Source of the DNA: a virus
Virus record (IMG/VR): IMGVR_UViG_3300044622_001111
Coordinates: 1-28,790 of that record
Reading direction: 5' to 3' (one strand)
Length of the DNA stretch: 28,790 bases
The notes under the pieces were generated by a model. The model did not search any database, was not told where the DNA came from, and worked only from the letters and a program-made list of their open reading frames with translations. A program made the translations under genes and the position numbers. Below are positions 7,749 through 15,905 of this stretch, piece after piece (position 1 is the stretch's first letter; each line of letters starts with the position of its first letter).

Positions 7749-8945
7749 ATGGCAATGATTCCTTCTTATCAAGATATGTTGGCACAGGCGTTGCAGCAGC
7801 AGCCCCAACAGCAGCAATCCATGGGTCAATCTCAGCAAAGCAAATCCATTTTTAACAATCCTGCTTTTGGCAATTCGTTGATGAAAATGGGATTAACCAT
7901 GCTAACGGATAGCGAGCAAGGCTATAGTCTTGGGGAAAGCATAGGCCGTGGTGGCCTTGCTTTTATGGATGAAAGACGAAAGCAAGAGGAATTGCAAAGG
8001 GAAGAGCAAAGGCAAAATGCTATTTTAGCACGTCAGCAGCTTCAAGATAATTTACAAAAAATGGCCCTTCAACGCGAGGCCATGCAATATGATACGGCGG
8101 CTCAAGCAGCGCAGAATTTGCCAGAACAATATCGTTTATCGGCGACTGTGGACCCTTTAGGCACTATTAAACAGCAGATGGTCGATGCAATCAATGCGCA
8201 GGATGCCGAACGTAAATTTGCCCAGCAAATGCAGTTACAAAACATGCAGTATGGTCAACAGCGGGCTTTGGAAGAGTATAAGGCTCGTCAAGGTGGTGGT
8301 ATGGGTGATATGCCAGCGGCTGTTCAAGAGTATTTGTTTTGGTTAAGCAGGACTCCAGAGCAACGAAAGGATTTTGAAAATTTGAAACGTGCTAGTGCTT
8401 CGGACATGTATGAAAATGCTTATGCTAGATCTATGGGCACAGAACAAGGTAAATTGCAACTGGATGCTCCTACCATTGAGTTAAACTCTAATTACTTACT
8501 AGACACCATTCAAAGACTTGAAAATTCAGAAGGGTTTGATGCAATTTTTGGTGCACCTTCTCTTGGAAAGGCTTTACAGGGTGGAACGGGTGCTGGTCCG
8601 TCTCTTCCATGGGGGCCTGCTGCAAATGCAAAAACCCTTCGAGATCAAATTGGAAGTCAGTCTTTTCTTGAAATGTATGATCGTCTGCGCGGAGCAGGTA
8701 ACATTGCGACTGTTGAGGGTGAGAAAGGAGCGCAGGCTTTTGTAAACCTAAAATCTACCCAAGACCCTAAACAGGCAAGAGAAAGTTTAAAAATTATTAA
8801 AGATGTTATTAAAAAAGGCCAAGAAAATCTAAAGAAAAAACTTAATACACAACCTCAATTCCCTATGTCACAACCTCAACTTCCTGCGTCATCACCTCAA
8901 TGGAGTATGCCCCCTGCATTGGCTCCTGTGAATGGGGGCCAGTGA
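7749..8945 (+). CDS. Probable internal virion protein, Gln-rich and helical
   Basis: 398 residues, 3 bp after the preceding stop. Residues 1-35 are a low-complexity Gln tract (QALQQQPQQQQSMGQSQQS). Next comes a short semi-conserved patch (NPAFGNSLMKMGLTMLTDSEQGYSLGESIGRGGLAFMDERRKQ), which is frequent in phage proteins in the ejection-protein block. Residues about 75-190 are long Gln/Ala/Arg/Glu helices, probably coiled coil. The C-terminus is Pro/Gln/Ser-rich (TQPQFPMSQPQLPASSPQW). The stop shares a base with the next ATG (TGATG). It is placed with the ejection proteins on account of composition and neighbours; a tape-like or tail-core role is an alternative. Confidence 0.6.
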   Translation: MAMIPSYQDMLAQALQQQPQQQQSMGQSQQSKSIFNNPAFGNSLMKMGLTMLTDSEQGYSLGESIGRGGLAFMDERRKQEELQREEQRQNAILARQQLQDNLQKMALQREAMQYDTAAQAAQNLPEQYRLSATVDPLGTIKQQMVDAINAQDAERKFAQQMQLQNMQYGQQRALEEYKARQGGGMGDMPAAVQEYLFWLSRTPEQRKDFENLKRASASDMYENAYARSMGTEQGKLQLDAPTIELNSNYLLDTIQRLENSEGFDAIFGAPSLGKALQGGTGAGPSLPWGPAANAKTLRDQIGSQSFLEMYDRLRGAGNIATVEGEKGAQAFVNLKSTQDPKQARESLKIIKDVIKKGQENLKKKLNTQPQFPMSQPQLPASSPQWSMPPALAPVNGGQ

Positions 8946-11155
8946 TGCCTAAGTTTCAAGTAAAGGGCCCCGATGGTCAGTTTTATGAGATCAATGGTCC
9001 TGAGGGCGCAACCCAGCAGCAAGCGGAGGAGTATTTCCGTCAAAATTATAAGCCATCTTATTATGAACCATCCCAACAGATGCCACAGCAGCCTGTTGGC
9101 CTTGCTGAAGAAATGCAAAAGCCTGCTTATCAAGAACAGGGTCGGCTGGCTGCGGGCATGAGAAGTTTTGTTAATGAAGCAACACTTGGCCTTGGAAGAG
9201 ATGCCATTGCGGCGTTTAGAGCGGCACCTGCGTTGTTTACGGAAGGCAAAGATTTTTTACCAGAATACGAACGGCAAGCTGCTTTTGAAAAGGCACAGTT
9301 GGCAGGTGGTGAAAAAGAGTATGGAACCACAACCGCTTTGTCTGGTTTGGCTGGTGGTGTTGCTACATCCATAGCAGCAACACCTGCGCGTGTGGCTGGA
9401 TGGATTAACAAGAGTGCGCCGTTTTTAGAACGTGCAGCAAAATATGCTCTTGTAAGTGCACCCGTGGAAACGTTCAGAGCTACACAAAACCTTCAGGAAG
9501 GTGAAACGGTGCCACAAGCTGCCCAGCGTGGCCTTGAGACGGCTGCTATTGCTGGTCCTCTTGGTGCCACATTAGAAAAGGGTGTGGGTGCTGTTACGAA
9601 TGTAGGCAGGGCTCTTGTAGGTGGTGCCAAAAAAGGCCCCCTTACAGAGGCGGAAAAAGTCATACAGGCAGGTAAAGAAGCCAACATACCCGTTAGGACC
9701 ACAAGTGTTTATCCACCTCAATCTTGGGCTGGAAAAAAACTTGAAGCGGCATCTGATATTGTTCCTCTTGTTGGTACGGGTGGCGGTTTGGTTAAAACAC
9801 AAGAAGCCAGACAAAAAGCAGCGGAAGATTTTGTGCGTCAATACGTTCCTGAAGCAGAATCCAATTCTGCTTGGTTACAAGATATAACCACACAGGTTAA
9901 AGACAAACACGGCAAAATGATAGAAAAGTTTGGTAACCTTAAAAACCGTGTTTTGCAAAGACCAGAATATAATACAGCAGAAGAGTTAATTGGTAATTCC
10001 AAGACAATTTCTAACAAAGTGTATAAATATCAAAAAGATATTGTAGATTTAGAAAATGAATTGAATGTTACGCCTTCAACAACTGTGGACGGTGTTCCAA
10101 TAGATGTTGCAAAGAAAAATCGTATTTCAAATGAAATCTCGAAAAAAAAAGCAAATCTTCAAAAATTACAAAACCAGATGGATACAATCGCTGGTCAAGA
10201 AATATCTATTCCCACACCAAAATTGACAGAGGCCATTGATAAAAAGTTAGCTGAAATACAGCCTAATTATGAAACAGAAATGCAAAGAGGTCCTGGTCAA
10301 TTTTCTAAAATGAGAGAAGAACTTCTTGGAATGCGAGCGCAAGCGGCAGAAAACAAAGGGCTGAATGCTTTAGAAACCGTCAGGGATACATACAGTAAAA
10401 AGTTTGTGGCCAACGATCCAGGTGCGCTTGATTTTGAAAACCTATTTTATCCTTCCTTAAAAGAGGATATGGGAAACTTTTTAAAATCCAAAAGTCCTGC
10501 GGATTATAAAAAATGGCAAATTGGCAATCAAGAATTGCAAACCCTTGGCAAAGAGGTCAAAAAAACGTCTTTATCCAGCATTATGAATAAAGGAGACATT
10601 GTCCCTGAATCTGCTAAAAATATCTTATTAAGCAAAAATGCAAGTGAAGTAGAAATTCTTGCTAAGTATCTTGATAATAAAGGAAAGCAGAGTGCAAAAA
10701 GTGTTATTGTGGAAGACATGATGGCGCGTTCAAAACTCAAAGGTGAAGAGAGCATTGATCCTGATAAATTTCTTGAGTCTTTGTCCCAAAGGCAAAATCA
10801 GATCAAAACATTTTTTTCTAAGCAAGAACAGGATGCCATTGAAGGGTTAAAACGTGCATTGCAGGCGACAAAACGTTCTGGGAAATATGCAAAGTCAACG
10901 CCATTGCAAATGGGTGTTGGAACACTTGGTGCAGCAGGTTTTGGTAGTCTTTTACCAGGTCTAACACAGTCTTTAATGGGTGTGGCAGGTGCAGTGGCAG
11001 TGGGTGGTCGTATTTATCAAAGCAAAGCAATGCGCGATACGTTGGTAGCTCTTGGCAGGGTAAAACAGAACTCAACGGCTGAACAGCGTTTGATTGATAA
11101 ACTTATCAGTTTACAAGCGGGTCAGGCAACGGCTAGAGAAATCACAGGAGATTAA
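8945..11155 (+). CDS. Large internal virion / DNA transfer protein
   Basis: 736 residues from the ATG at 8945 that overlaps the previous stop (TGATG). A longer in-frame start at 8900 would lie in the Pro/Ser-rich end of the previous gene and is less likely. The first 40 residues (KFQVKGPDGQFYEINGPEGATQQQAEEYF) form a short N-terminal domain with GPDG and PEGATQQQ that I know from internal or transfer proteins of podovirus-like phages. Residues about 90-235 are Ala/Gly-rich with hydrophobic stretches (STALSGLAGGVATSIAAT, GLETAAIAGPLGATLEKGVGAVT) able to enter a membrane. Residues 300-650 are charged helices. Near the C-terminus is another Gly/Ala hydrophobic patch (GVGTLGAAGFGSLLPGLTQSLMGVAGAVAVGG). 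This arrangement suits a protein that forms a trans-envelope channel during DNA ejection. No lytic transglycosylase motif was seen. Confidence 0.65.
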   Translation: MPKFQVKGPDGQFYEINGPEGATQQQAEEYFRQNYKPSYYEPSQQMPQQPVGLAEEMQKPAYQEQGRLAAGMRSFVNEATLGLGRDAIAAFRAAPALFTEGKDFLPEYERQAAFEKAQLAGGEKEYGTTTALSGLAGGVATSIAATPARVAGWINKSAPFLERAAKYALVSAPVETFRATQNLQEGETVPQAAQRGLETAAIAGPLGATLEKGVGAVTNVGRALVGGAKKGPLTEAEKVIQAGKEANIPVRTTSVYPPQSWAGKKLEAASDIVPLVGTGGGLVKTQEARQKAAEDFVRQYVPEAESNSAWLQDITTQVKDKHGKMIEKFGNLKNRVLQRPEYNTAEELIGNSKTISNKVYKYQKDIVDLENELNVTPSTTVDGVPIDVAKKNRISNEISKKKANLQKLQNQMDTIAGQEISIPTPKLTEAIDKKLAEIQPNYETEMQRGPGQFSKMREELLGMRAQAAENKGLNALETVRDTYSKKFVANDPGALDFENLFYPSLKEDMGNFLKSKSPADYKKWQIGNQELQTLGKEVKKTSLSSIMNKGDIVPESAKNILLSKNASEVEILAKYLDNKGKQSAKSVIVEDMMARSKLKGEESIDPDKFLESLSQRQNQIKTFFSKQEQDAIEGLKRALQATKRSGKYAKSTPLQMGVGTLGAAGFGSLLPGLTQSLMGVAGAVAVGGRIYQSKAMRDTLVALGRVKQNSTAEQRLIDKLISLQAGQATAREITGD

Positions 11156-11158
11156 ATA

Positions 11159-12460
11159 ATGCCGATTAAGGATTACAGCACAACAGCGGCCAACAACACC
11201 TTAACGCCTCCTAACGGGGCCCCAGAGGGCATGGCGGCGGGTTTGGTAAACAACACCATACGTCAACTGATGGCAGACACACGTTCGTTTTACGAAAGCG
11301 GTGGATGGTGTGATTTAGGCCACGTTCCTACCTACGTTAGTGCCACATCGTTTACCATTCCTACGGACGTGACGGCATTTTATGGTGTGGGGCGTCGTAT
11401 CCGCATGTATGGTGCAATTATGGGCACGTTTTATGGTTATGTCACGGCAAGCACCTATTCCGCACCCAACACAACGGTAACGGTGATTTTAGATAGTGGA
11501 TCGTTGACGAGTAACCTTTCAAATGTTCTTTTGGCATTTACGGATTTTCAAGCGCAAGCAATAGCAAATTTTGGAATTACATCAGATAAATTAGCTACAA
11601 ATTCTGTTACAACCACTAAATTAGCAGATGGAAGTGTTACAGCTAGTAAATTAGCGGATGGAAGTGTTACAAGTGCCAAGTTGGTAGATGCAAACGTCAC
11701 AACAACCAAACTTGCGGATGGTAACGTTACGAGTGCCAAAATTGCTGCCAATGCAGTCACAAATGATAAAGTTCTCGACGCGCAGATAGCAAAAACAAAA
11801 CTTAACTTTTCTCCAGTAAGCAGTGTAAATATCCAAGTGTTTACAGCTTCAGGAACATATACCCCTACTTCAGGGATGTTGTTTTGTATTGTTGAGGCTG
11901 TTGGTGGTGGTGGCGGTGGTGGTGGCGTATCTTCTTCGAGTGCTACCCAAGGCCGTGGTGGTGGCGGCGGTGGTGGTGGCGGGTATTGTCGTCGAGTTTT
12001 AACGGCAGCAAATGTAGGTGCATCACAAGTTGTTACAATAGGTGCTGCTGGAAGTGGTGGCGGTGTTGGTGGCTCCGGTGGGAATGGAGGGACAACATCT
12101 TTAGGGGCAATAATGACGGCGACGGGCGGTGTTGGTGGTCCCGCTGGTAATCTTGGGGTGCCGTCTGTTGGGGGAGCAGGAGGGTCTTCAACGGGTGGAA
12201 ATTTGGGGATTATTGGTTCGTCTGGTGGGAATGGTATTGCCGTTGGTAATGCAAATTGGGGGGCCAAAGGGGGGGATGGTGGTTCATCCTTTTTTGGCTT
12301 AGGGGGCATAGGCCCTTATGTTTCTGGTGGTACTGGGTCAAACATTGGTACGGGTCGGGGTTCTGGTGGTTCTGGCGCGGCATCAAGTTTAGGGGCAGGA
12401 GGCGCAGCGGGTTCTGATGGAACAGATGGTGTTATACTTATAACGGAGTTTATATTATGA
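11159..12460 (+). CDS. Tail fibre with KLADGxVT repeats and glycine-rich adhesin domain
   Basis: 433 residues. Residues 1-140 form the N-terminal part (MPIKDYSTTAANNTLTPPNG, then ASGLVNNTIRQLMADTR-like helix and a beta segment), a type common at the base of fibres in alphaproteobacterial and marine phages. Residues about 143-215 consist of ~10-residue repeats (TTKLADGSVTASKLADGSVTSAKLVDANV), like trimeric coiled or beta-roll fibre shafts. Residues 228-433 start with VFTASGTYTP and VEAVGGGGGGGG, the standard opening of phage glycine-rich domains, and continue with many Gly runs; these can pack as polyglycine-II helices as in gp38-type adhesins. It is therefore a likely receptor-binding fibre. 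It overlaps the next gene by 4 bp (ATGA). Confidence 0.8.
   Translation: MPIKDYSTTAANNTLTPPNGAPEGMAAGLVNNTIRQLMADTRSFYESGGWCDLGHVPTYVSATSFTIPTDVTAFYGVGRRIRMYGAIMGTFYGYVTASTYSAPNTTVTVILDSGSLTSNLSNVLLAFTDFQAQAIANFGITSDKLATNSVTTTKLADGSVTASKLADGSVTSAKLVDANVTTTKLADGNVTSAKIAANAVTNDKVLDAQIAKTKLNFSPVSSVNIQVFTASGTYTPTSGMLFCIVEAVGGGGGGGGVSSSSATQGRGGGGGGGGGYCRRVLTAANVGASQVVTIGAAGSGGGVGGSGGNGGTTSLGAIMTATGGVGGPAGNLGVPSVGGAGGSSTGGNLGIIGSSGGNGIAVGNANWGAKGGDGGSSFFGLGGIGPYVSGGTGSNIGTGRGSGGSGAASSLGAGGAAGSDGTDGVILITEFIL
11580..11770 (+). repeat. Coding repeats of the fibre shaft
   Basis: About six imperfect ~30-bp units encoding variants of T-x-K-L-A-D-G-S-V-T. The clearest copies are around 11615-11645, 11645-11675 and 11705-11735, where GCGGATGG/GCAGATGG plus (A/T)GTTAC recurs. 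Units differ at synonymous and non-synonymous positions, so the repeat is not a recent pure expansion. Confidence 0.8.
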
Positions 12461-12909
12461 AAACAGGATTAGTAAACAGTAGCAACATTATTGAAAACAT
12501 CATTGTTGTTGATGACGTAAACAGTTACACGCCACCGGATGGCTTTACTGTTATACAAGGCGAAGATGTTTTTATAGGGCGGCTGGTCGTCAATGGTGTC
12601 GTTGTTGTGCCAGAGACTTTGCCAGAACCGAGTATTGTACCTTCTCCCATTACGGCCACGCAGATGCTGATTGTGTTACAGGCTATGGGCTTTATAACGG
12701 AGGCAGAGGCCACGGATAGGACGATATTTCCAACGGCGTTTAGTGCTTTGCTTAGTGGCACTGCGGCAGAGAATGCGGCCATTAAGATACGCTGGGCAAA
12801 TTTGACCATTGTGGAAAGAAACGATCCATTAGTTGCTGCTTTTGGTGGCTTATTATCTTTAACAAGCGAACAGATTGATGGCATGTTTATACAGGCATCC
12901 CAAGTATGA
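12457..12909 (+). CDS. Small fibre-associated protein (possible chaperone or fibre partner)
   Basis: 150 residues, start overlapping the fibre stop (ATGA). The N-terminal half is beta-like (GLVNSSNIIENIIVVDDVNSYTPPDGFTVIQGEDVFIGRLVVNG), a pattern seen in short proteins that follow tail-fibre genes and act as fibre assembly or capping proteins. Next comes a Pro-rich linker (PETLPEPSIVPSPIT), and the C-terminal half is helical (QMLIVLQAMGFITEAEATDR, then AAIKIRWANLTIVERNDPLVAAFGG), also a known arrangement, with A-x-x-x-R/K-x-x-W followed by DPLV. Its role in fibre folding or tip binding is inferred from position and this pattern. Confidence 0.6.
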   Translation: MKTGLVNSSNIIENIIVVDDVNSYTPPDGFTVIQGEDVFIGRLVVNGVVVVPETLPEPSIVPSPITATQMLIVLQAMGFITEAEATDRTIFPTAFSALLSGTAAENAAIKIRWANLTIVERNDPLVAAFGGLLSLTSEQIDGMFIQASQV

Positions 12910-13295
12910 GTTTATTGTCCCTTATCCTTGAGACACTAAAAACACCTGACGCGCAAAAAAGAGATTGGTATGGGTGGGTGACTAACCAAACAGGACATTT
13001 TACCATCGGCGTTCTTATCACGGCCATTGCCATACAAGTATTGCCTTTGTATTTTAGTATTCTTCCTGCTGTTGTTTTTGCTGGATTAAAAGAAAGCGCG
13101 GATTTGATGCGAGGTGGTGCGTTTAAAGATTCTTTTGTGGATTGGACATTTCAGTGTGTTGGGGCTTTTTTTTGTATTGTGTTATCAATCAAAAACTTTG
13201 ATCTTGTAAATCTTTCAGTAGGTTTTATTATTCTTTCGTTAGTTTTTGGTTTAATACCAAGGCTTAAAAAATTATTTGTTGTCAATCGTAAATAG
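12906..13295 (+). CDS. Integral membrane protein in the fibre module
   Basis: 129 residues with ATGA overlap to the gene before it. Residues 1-30 are polar (TPDAQKRDWYGWVTNQTGHF). Hydrophobic segments lie at about 32-50 (IGVLITAIAIQVLPLYFSI), 50-64 (adjacent, ILPAVVFAGL), 83-100 (FQCVGAFFCIVLSI) and 104-120 (LVNLSVGFIILSLVFGLIP), so three or four membrane spans are likely, and it ends in a basic tail (RLKKLFVVNRK). The GWVTNQTGHF segment followed by a span resembles small phage membrane proteins of unknown function. Options include a holin, an additional lysis factor or a superinfection-exclusion protein. The window has a separate holin candidate in the opposite-strand operon. Confidence 0.65.
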   Translation: MSLLSLILETLKTPDAQKRDWYGWVTNQTGHFTIGVLITAIAIQVLPLYFSILPAVVFAGLKESADLMRGGAFKDSFVDWTFQCVGAFFCIVLSIKNFDLVNLSVGFIILSLVFGLIPRLKKLFVVNRK

Positions 13296-13301
13296 GTTTT
13301 C

Positions 13302-15905
13302 ATGGCCAACCAGACAGTTACTACCGGAACACCTGCATCGCCTATCAATTATGATGATGCGTCTATTTCTGGTTTGCTGAATGGGGAATCGATCACGATC
13401 AATGGTGGTGCAGTTCGCATTGATGCCGATGTGCGGTGGAATCAACAGGCTGCGGTTTTTGGTGCCATCACACTCTCAGCAACGCTTGGTGGCTCTTTTG
13501 TTGTTGATGGGTCGCAAGTATGGGAGGTTCCGTTCTCGGCCTCTGCTGGAAATGTTCCCACCCAAGGTGCGTTAGGCACAAACGGCGTTACAGGTGGCAC
13601 AAGTGGTGCGACTGGTGAACTCACCCGCGTGTGGGCTACTGGATCGCTCAACCCTGCCACGGCGGGAGGCGCAATGCCCGCCACCGGCTTCATCAAGCTC
13701 CGCAGCAAAACAGGCACGTTTCAGAACGGCGAGACAATCACCCTTCCCGGCGGCGCTACCATCACCGCCTCTGGCGCTGGCAAGCGGTCATGGATACACG
13801 TTGTCGGGCGCTCTGCCGTAACCGGCGGTGGCAGCGTATTAACAATCCCGCGATTGGGCAACGCTTCATTTTCAGGCGACTGGTACGAGCTGGGCACCAC
13901 GAATGGCGCGGACAACCAGACTTTCCAGTATCCCGTTGCCGATCAGTGTCCAGCTATCTGGATTGAGACGGCGGCAGGTTCTGGCGTTTACGAAATCTGG
14001 ATGAATGCGGGCGTCCGCTGGACCGATGGCCTCGGCGCGATTGCAACCACCGACAAAAGGGGGACATACTTTGGTTGCACCAATTCAGGAGTCATTACCA
14101 TAGCAGGGCGCGGCGCGGCAAACGTTGGACTAAAACCACCCTCGGGTTGTCGAGTGCGCATTCCAAATGTTCTCATGAGCAATGCGGAACCAACTGATTA
14201 TTCAGTAAATCATCTGCCAGCAGCCTCGATTTCGCGCTATCAGTTCATTCTCAGTTCTGCTGGCGGTATGTTTTTGTCAAATGTGTCGAGCAACTGGCTT
14301 CACAGCAACACAGGTGCCTTTAAAATAGAAATAAAAGACAGCGGCCTAAACCAGCCGCTTCAGATAAGCTCTGTCGGTACAACCCTCGACGTGAGCAACG
14401 TCGGCATTGCACAGGTTGACTCCGCTGTAAACACGACGTTGGCAATTCAAACCTGCTACGGCGGAACGAGATTAACCGATGTTTTTGCGGCAAAGCCTCT
14501 GGCTGCCGTGATGCTCAATCTTGCAAACTTATCAGACATTGAGTTTACGCGCGTCAGACTGGATGTTTTTGGAGTTGCCGGTTCAACGGTGCAAACCTCA
14601 ACAAACTGCTTTGGAATTGGACCTGCTATCAACCTGACTATGACCGATTGCGTTGCGGTTGGTGGGGTCGGCTTGGCCCTCTCAACAGTAGTCACCGCGT
14701 CGATTAAAGGCTTCGAATACGCGGCGCAGAACGCCGGAACCACATTGCCAACGAGTACCGCAACACCAATATCCCTTGCCAGCGGTTGCAAAGACATTGT
14801 AATTGATGGCTTTGACAATTTTGATAACATACCTGACGTGCATGCCTATGTACCGCTCTATACGATTGGCGGAAACTGCGATGGCATTGAGATAAAAAAT
14901 CTAGGCACACCAATCACGCCTTACAATATGGGAAGCGTGAATCCTGCGTCGCGCGTTGCCTCAATAAGCGGGTCCAGAAACATTCAATTAAGAAGGCTTT
15001 ACGCTCAGAATACGAGAACTGCCGGTGTGTCGCTTGCAACAACAGTGCAGAATGTAGTGATGGACAACGTATGGAGCGATGAAGCGGACCCCGCACAAAC
15101 TCCTGCCAATAATATGGTTTTGCGCGGAGGACGATCAGCAAGCCCGACGGCTGGCTTCTCGGGCATCTACGGCTTCCATTGGATGGATGCCTGGACCTCA
15201 ACTACAGCGGGTTATATCACGATTGCCTGCAATGAGCCGACCGCCCAATCTCTGAACCAGTGTTCTGCGAGCCTTGCCGTTGGTGCTGGTTCTGGCTTCA
15301 CTGGTGCTGGCAACGTGGCCATGACCAAGCTCACGGACACAATAGAATGGGCCATGCCGTATTATGCCTTGGGCATAACGGGGTTTCAAAATACTGCGCC
15401 CACCATCACCGGGACAAATCCTAGCAACCACACGTTACAATTCCAGTGGGATACTGGGGCAGGATGGAATGGAACATGGCTCGCTCTGACGGGCGCGAAC
15501 TTGTCCGGTATTGGTGCCATCAACCCAGCCACCGGCATTAAGCTGAAAGTGCGCGTTACTGTGAACACAGCGAGCGCAACAAACCTGCTTACCTACATCA
15601 GGATCGACACAACCACTGATGCGGTCTCGCAGCGGATTGAATATCCGCTTCCCGGATCGATTGTGGCTGTGAACAACCTCGTTCCGAATAGCAGGGTTAA
15701 GATCACCCGCGTCGATACTGGCGCGGTTCTCGCTCAGATATCGTCCGTCACGAGCACAACAAATTTTGATTTGCAATATGCAGGCGAGGTTCGGATTGAA
15801 GCTCGGAACGCAAGCGGCAGCCCAGCGTACAAGCCGTGGGTCACGCGGACTACAATTAGTGCCAGCTTCACAACAACCGTTACGGCTTTACAGGAGATTG
15901 ATTAA
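13302..15905 (+). CDS. Large tail spike / fibre protein, probable receptor-binding
   Basis: 867 residues starting 6 bp after the previous gene. The N-terminal ~95 residues (beta, with ISGLLNGESITINGGAVRIDADVRWN and LGGSFVVDGSQVWEV) use the same AT-leaning codons as the neighbours and probably anchor the protein to the tail. Residues about 100-330 contain Gly-rich beta segments (GFIKLRSKTGTFQNGETITL, VVGRSAVTGGGSVLTIPRLG). Residues 330-620 have short recurring strand patterns (ISSVGTTLDVSNVG, LANLSDIEFTRVRLDVFG, GCKDIVIDGFDNF, GNCDGIEIKNLG, SRNIQLRRLYAQN) typical of a parallel beta-helix. The C-terminal ~250 residues are a different beta region. From about 13570 to 15900 the codons are clearly richer in G+C than in neighbouring genes. 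No enzyme motif was recognised, though a depolymerase role for the beta-helix is possible. Confidence 0.75.
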   Translation: MANQTVTTGTPASPINYDDASISGLLNGESITINGGAVRIDADVRWNQQAAVFGAITLSATLGGSFVVDGSQVWEVPFSASAGNVPTQGALGTNGVTGGTSGATGELTRVWATGSLNPATAGGAMPATGFIKLRSKTGTFQNGETITLPGGATITASGAGKRSWIHVVGRSAVTGGGSVLTIPRLGNASFSGDWYELGTTNGADNQTFQYPVADQCPAIWIETAAGSGVYEIWMNAGVRWTDGLGAIATTDKRGTYFGCTNSGVITIAGRGAANVGLKPPSGCRVRIPNVLMSNAEPTDYSVNHLPAASISRYQFILSSAGGMFLSNVSSNWLHSNTGAFKIEIKDSGLNQPLQISSVGTTLDVSNVGIAQVDSAVNTTLAIQTCYGGTRLTDVFAAKPLAAVMLNLANLSDIEFTRVRLDVFGVAGSTVQTSTNCFGIGPAINLTMTDCVAVGGVGLALSTVVTASIKGFEYAAQNAGTTLPTSTATPISLASGCKDIVIDGFDNFDNIPDVHAYVPLYTIGGNCDGIEIKNLGTPITPYNMGSVNPASRVASISGSRNIQLRRLYAQNTRTAGVSLATTVQNVVMDNVWSDEADPAQTPANNMVLRGGRSASPTAGFSGIYGFHWMDAWTSTTAGYITIACNEPTAQSLNQCSASLAVGAGSGFTGAGNVAMTKLTDTIEWAMPYYALGITGFQNTAPTITGTNPSNHTLQFQWDTGAGWNGTWLALTGANLSGIGAINPATGIKLKVRVTVNTASATNLLTYIRIDTTTDAVSQRIEYPLPGSIVAVNNLVPNSRVKITRVDTGAVLAQISSVTSTTNFDLQYAGEVRIEARNASGSPAYKPWVTRTTISASFTTTVTALQEID

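Noticed and set aside
11548-12309. Minus-strand Pro-rich 253-residue ORF
   Set aside because: It is the reverse-strand image of the glycine-rich fibre domain (GGN codons read as Pro/Thr), not a gene.
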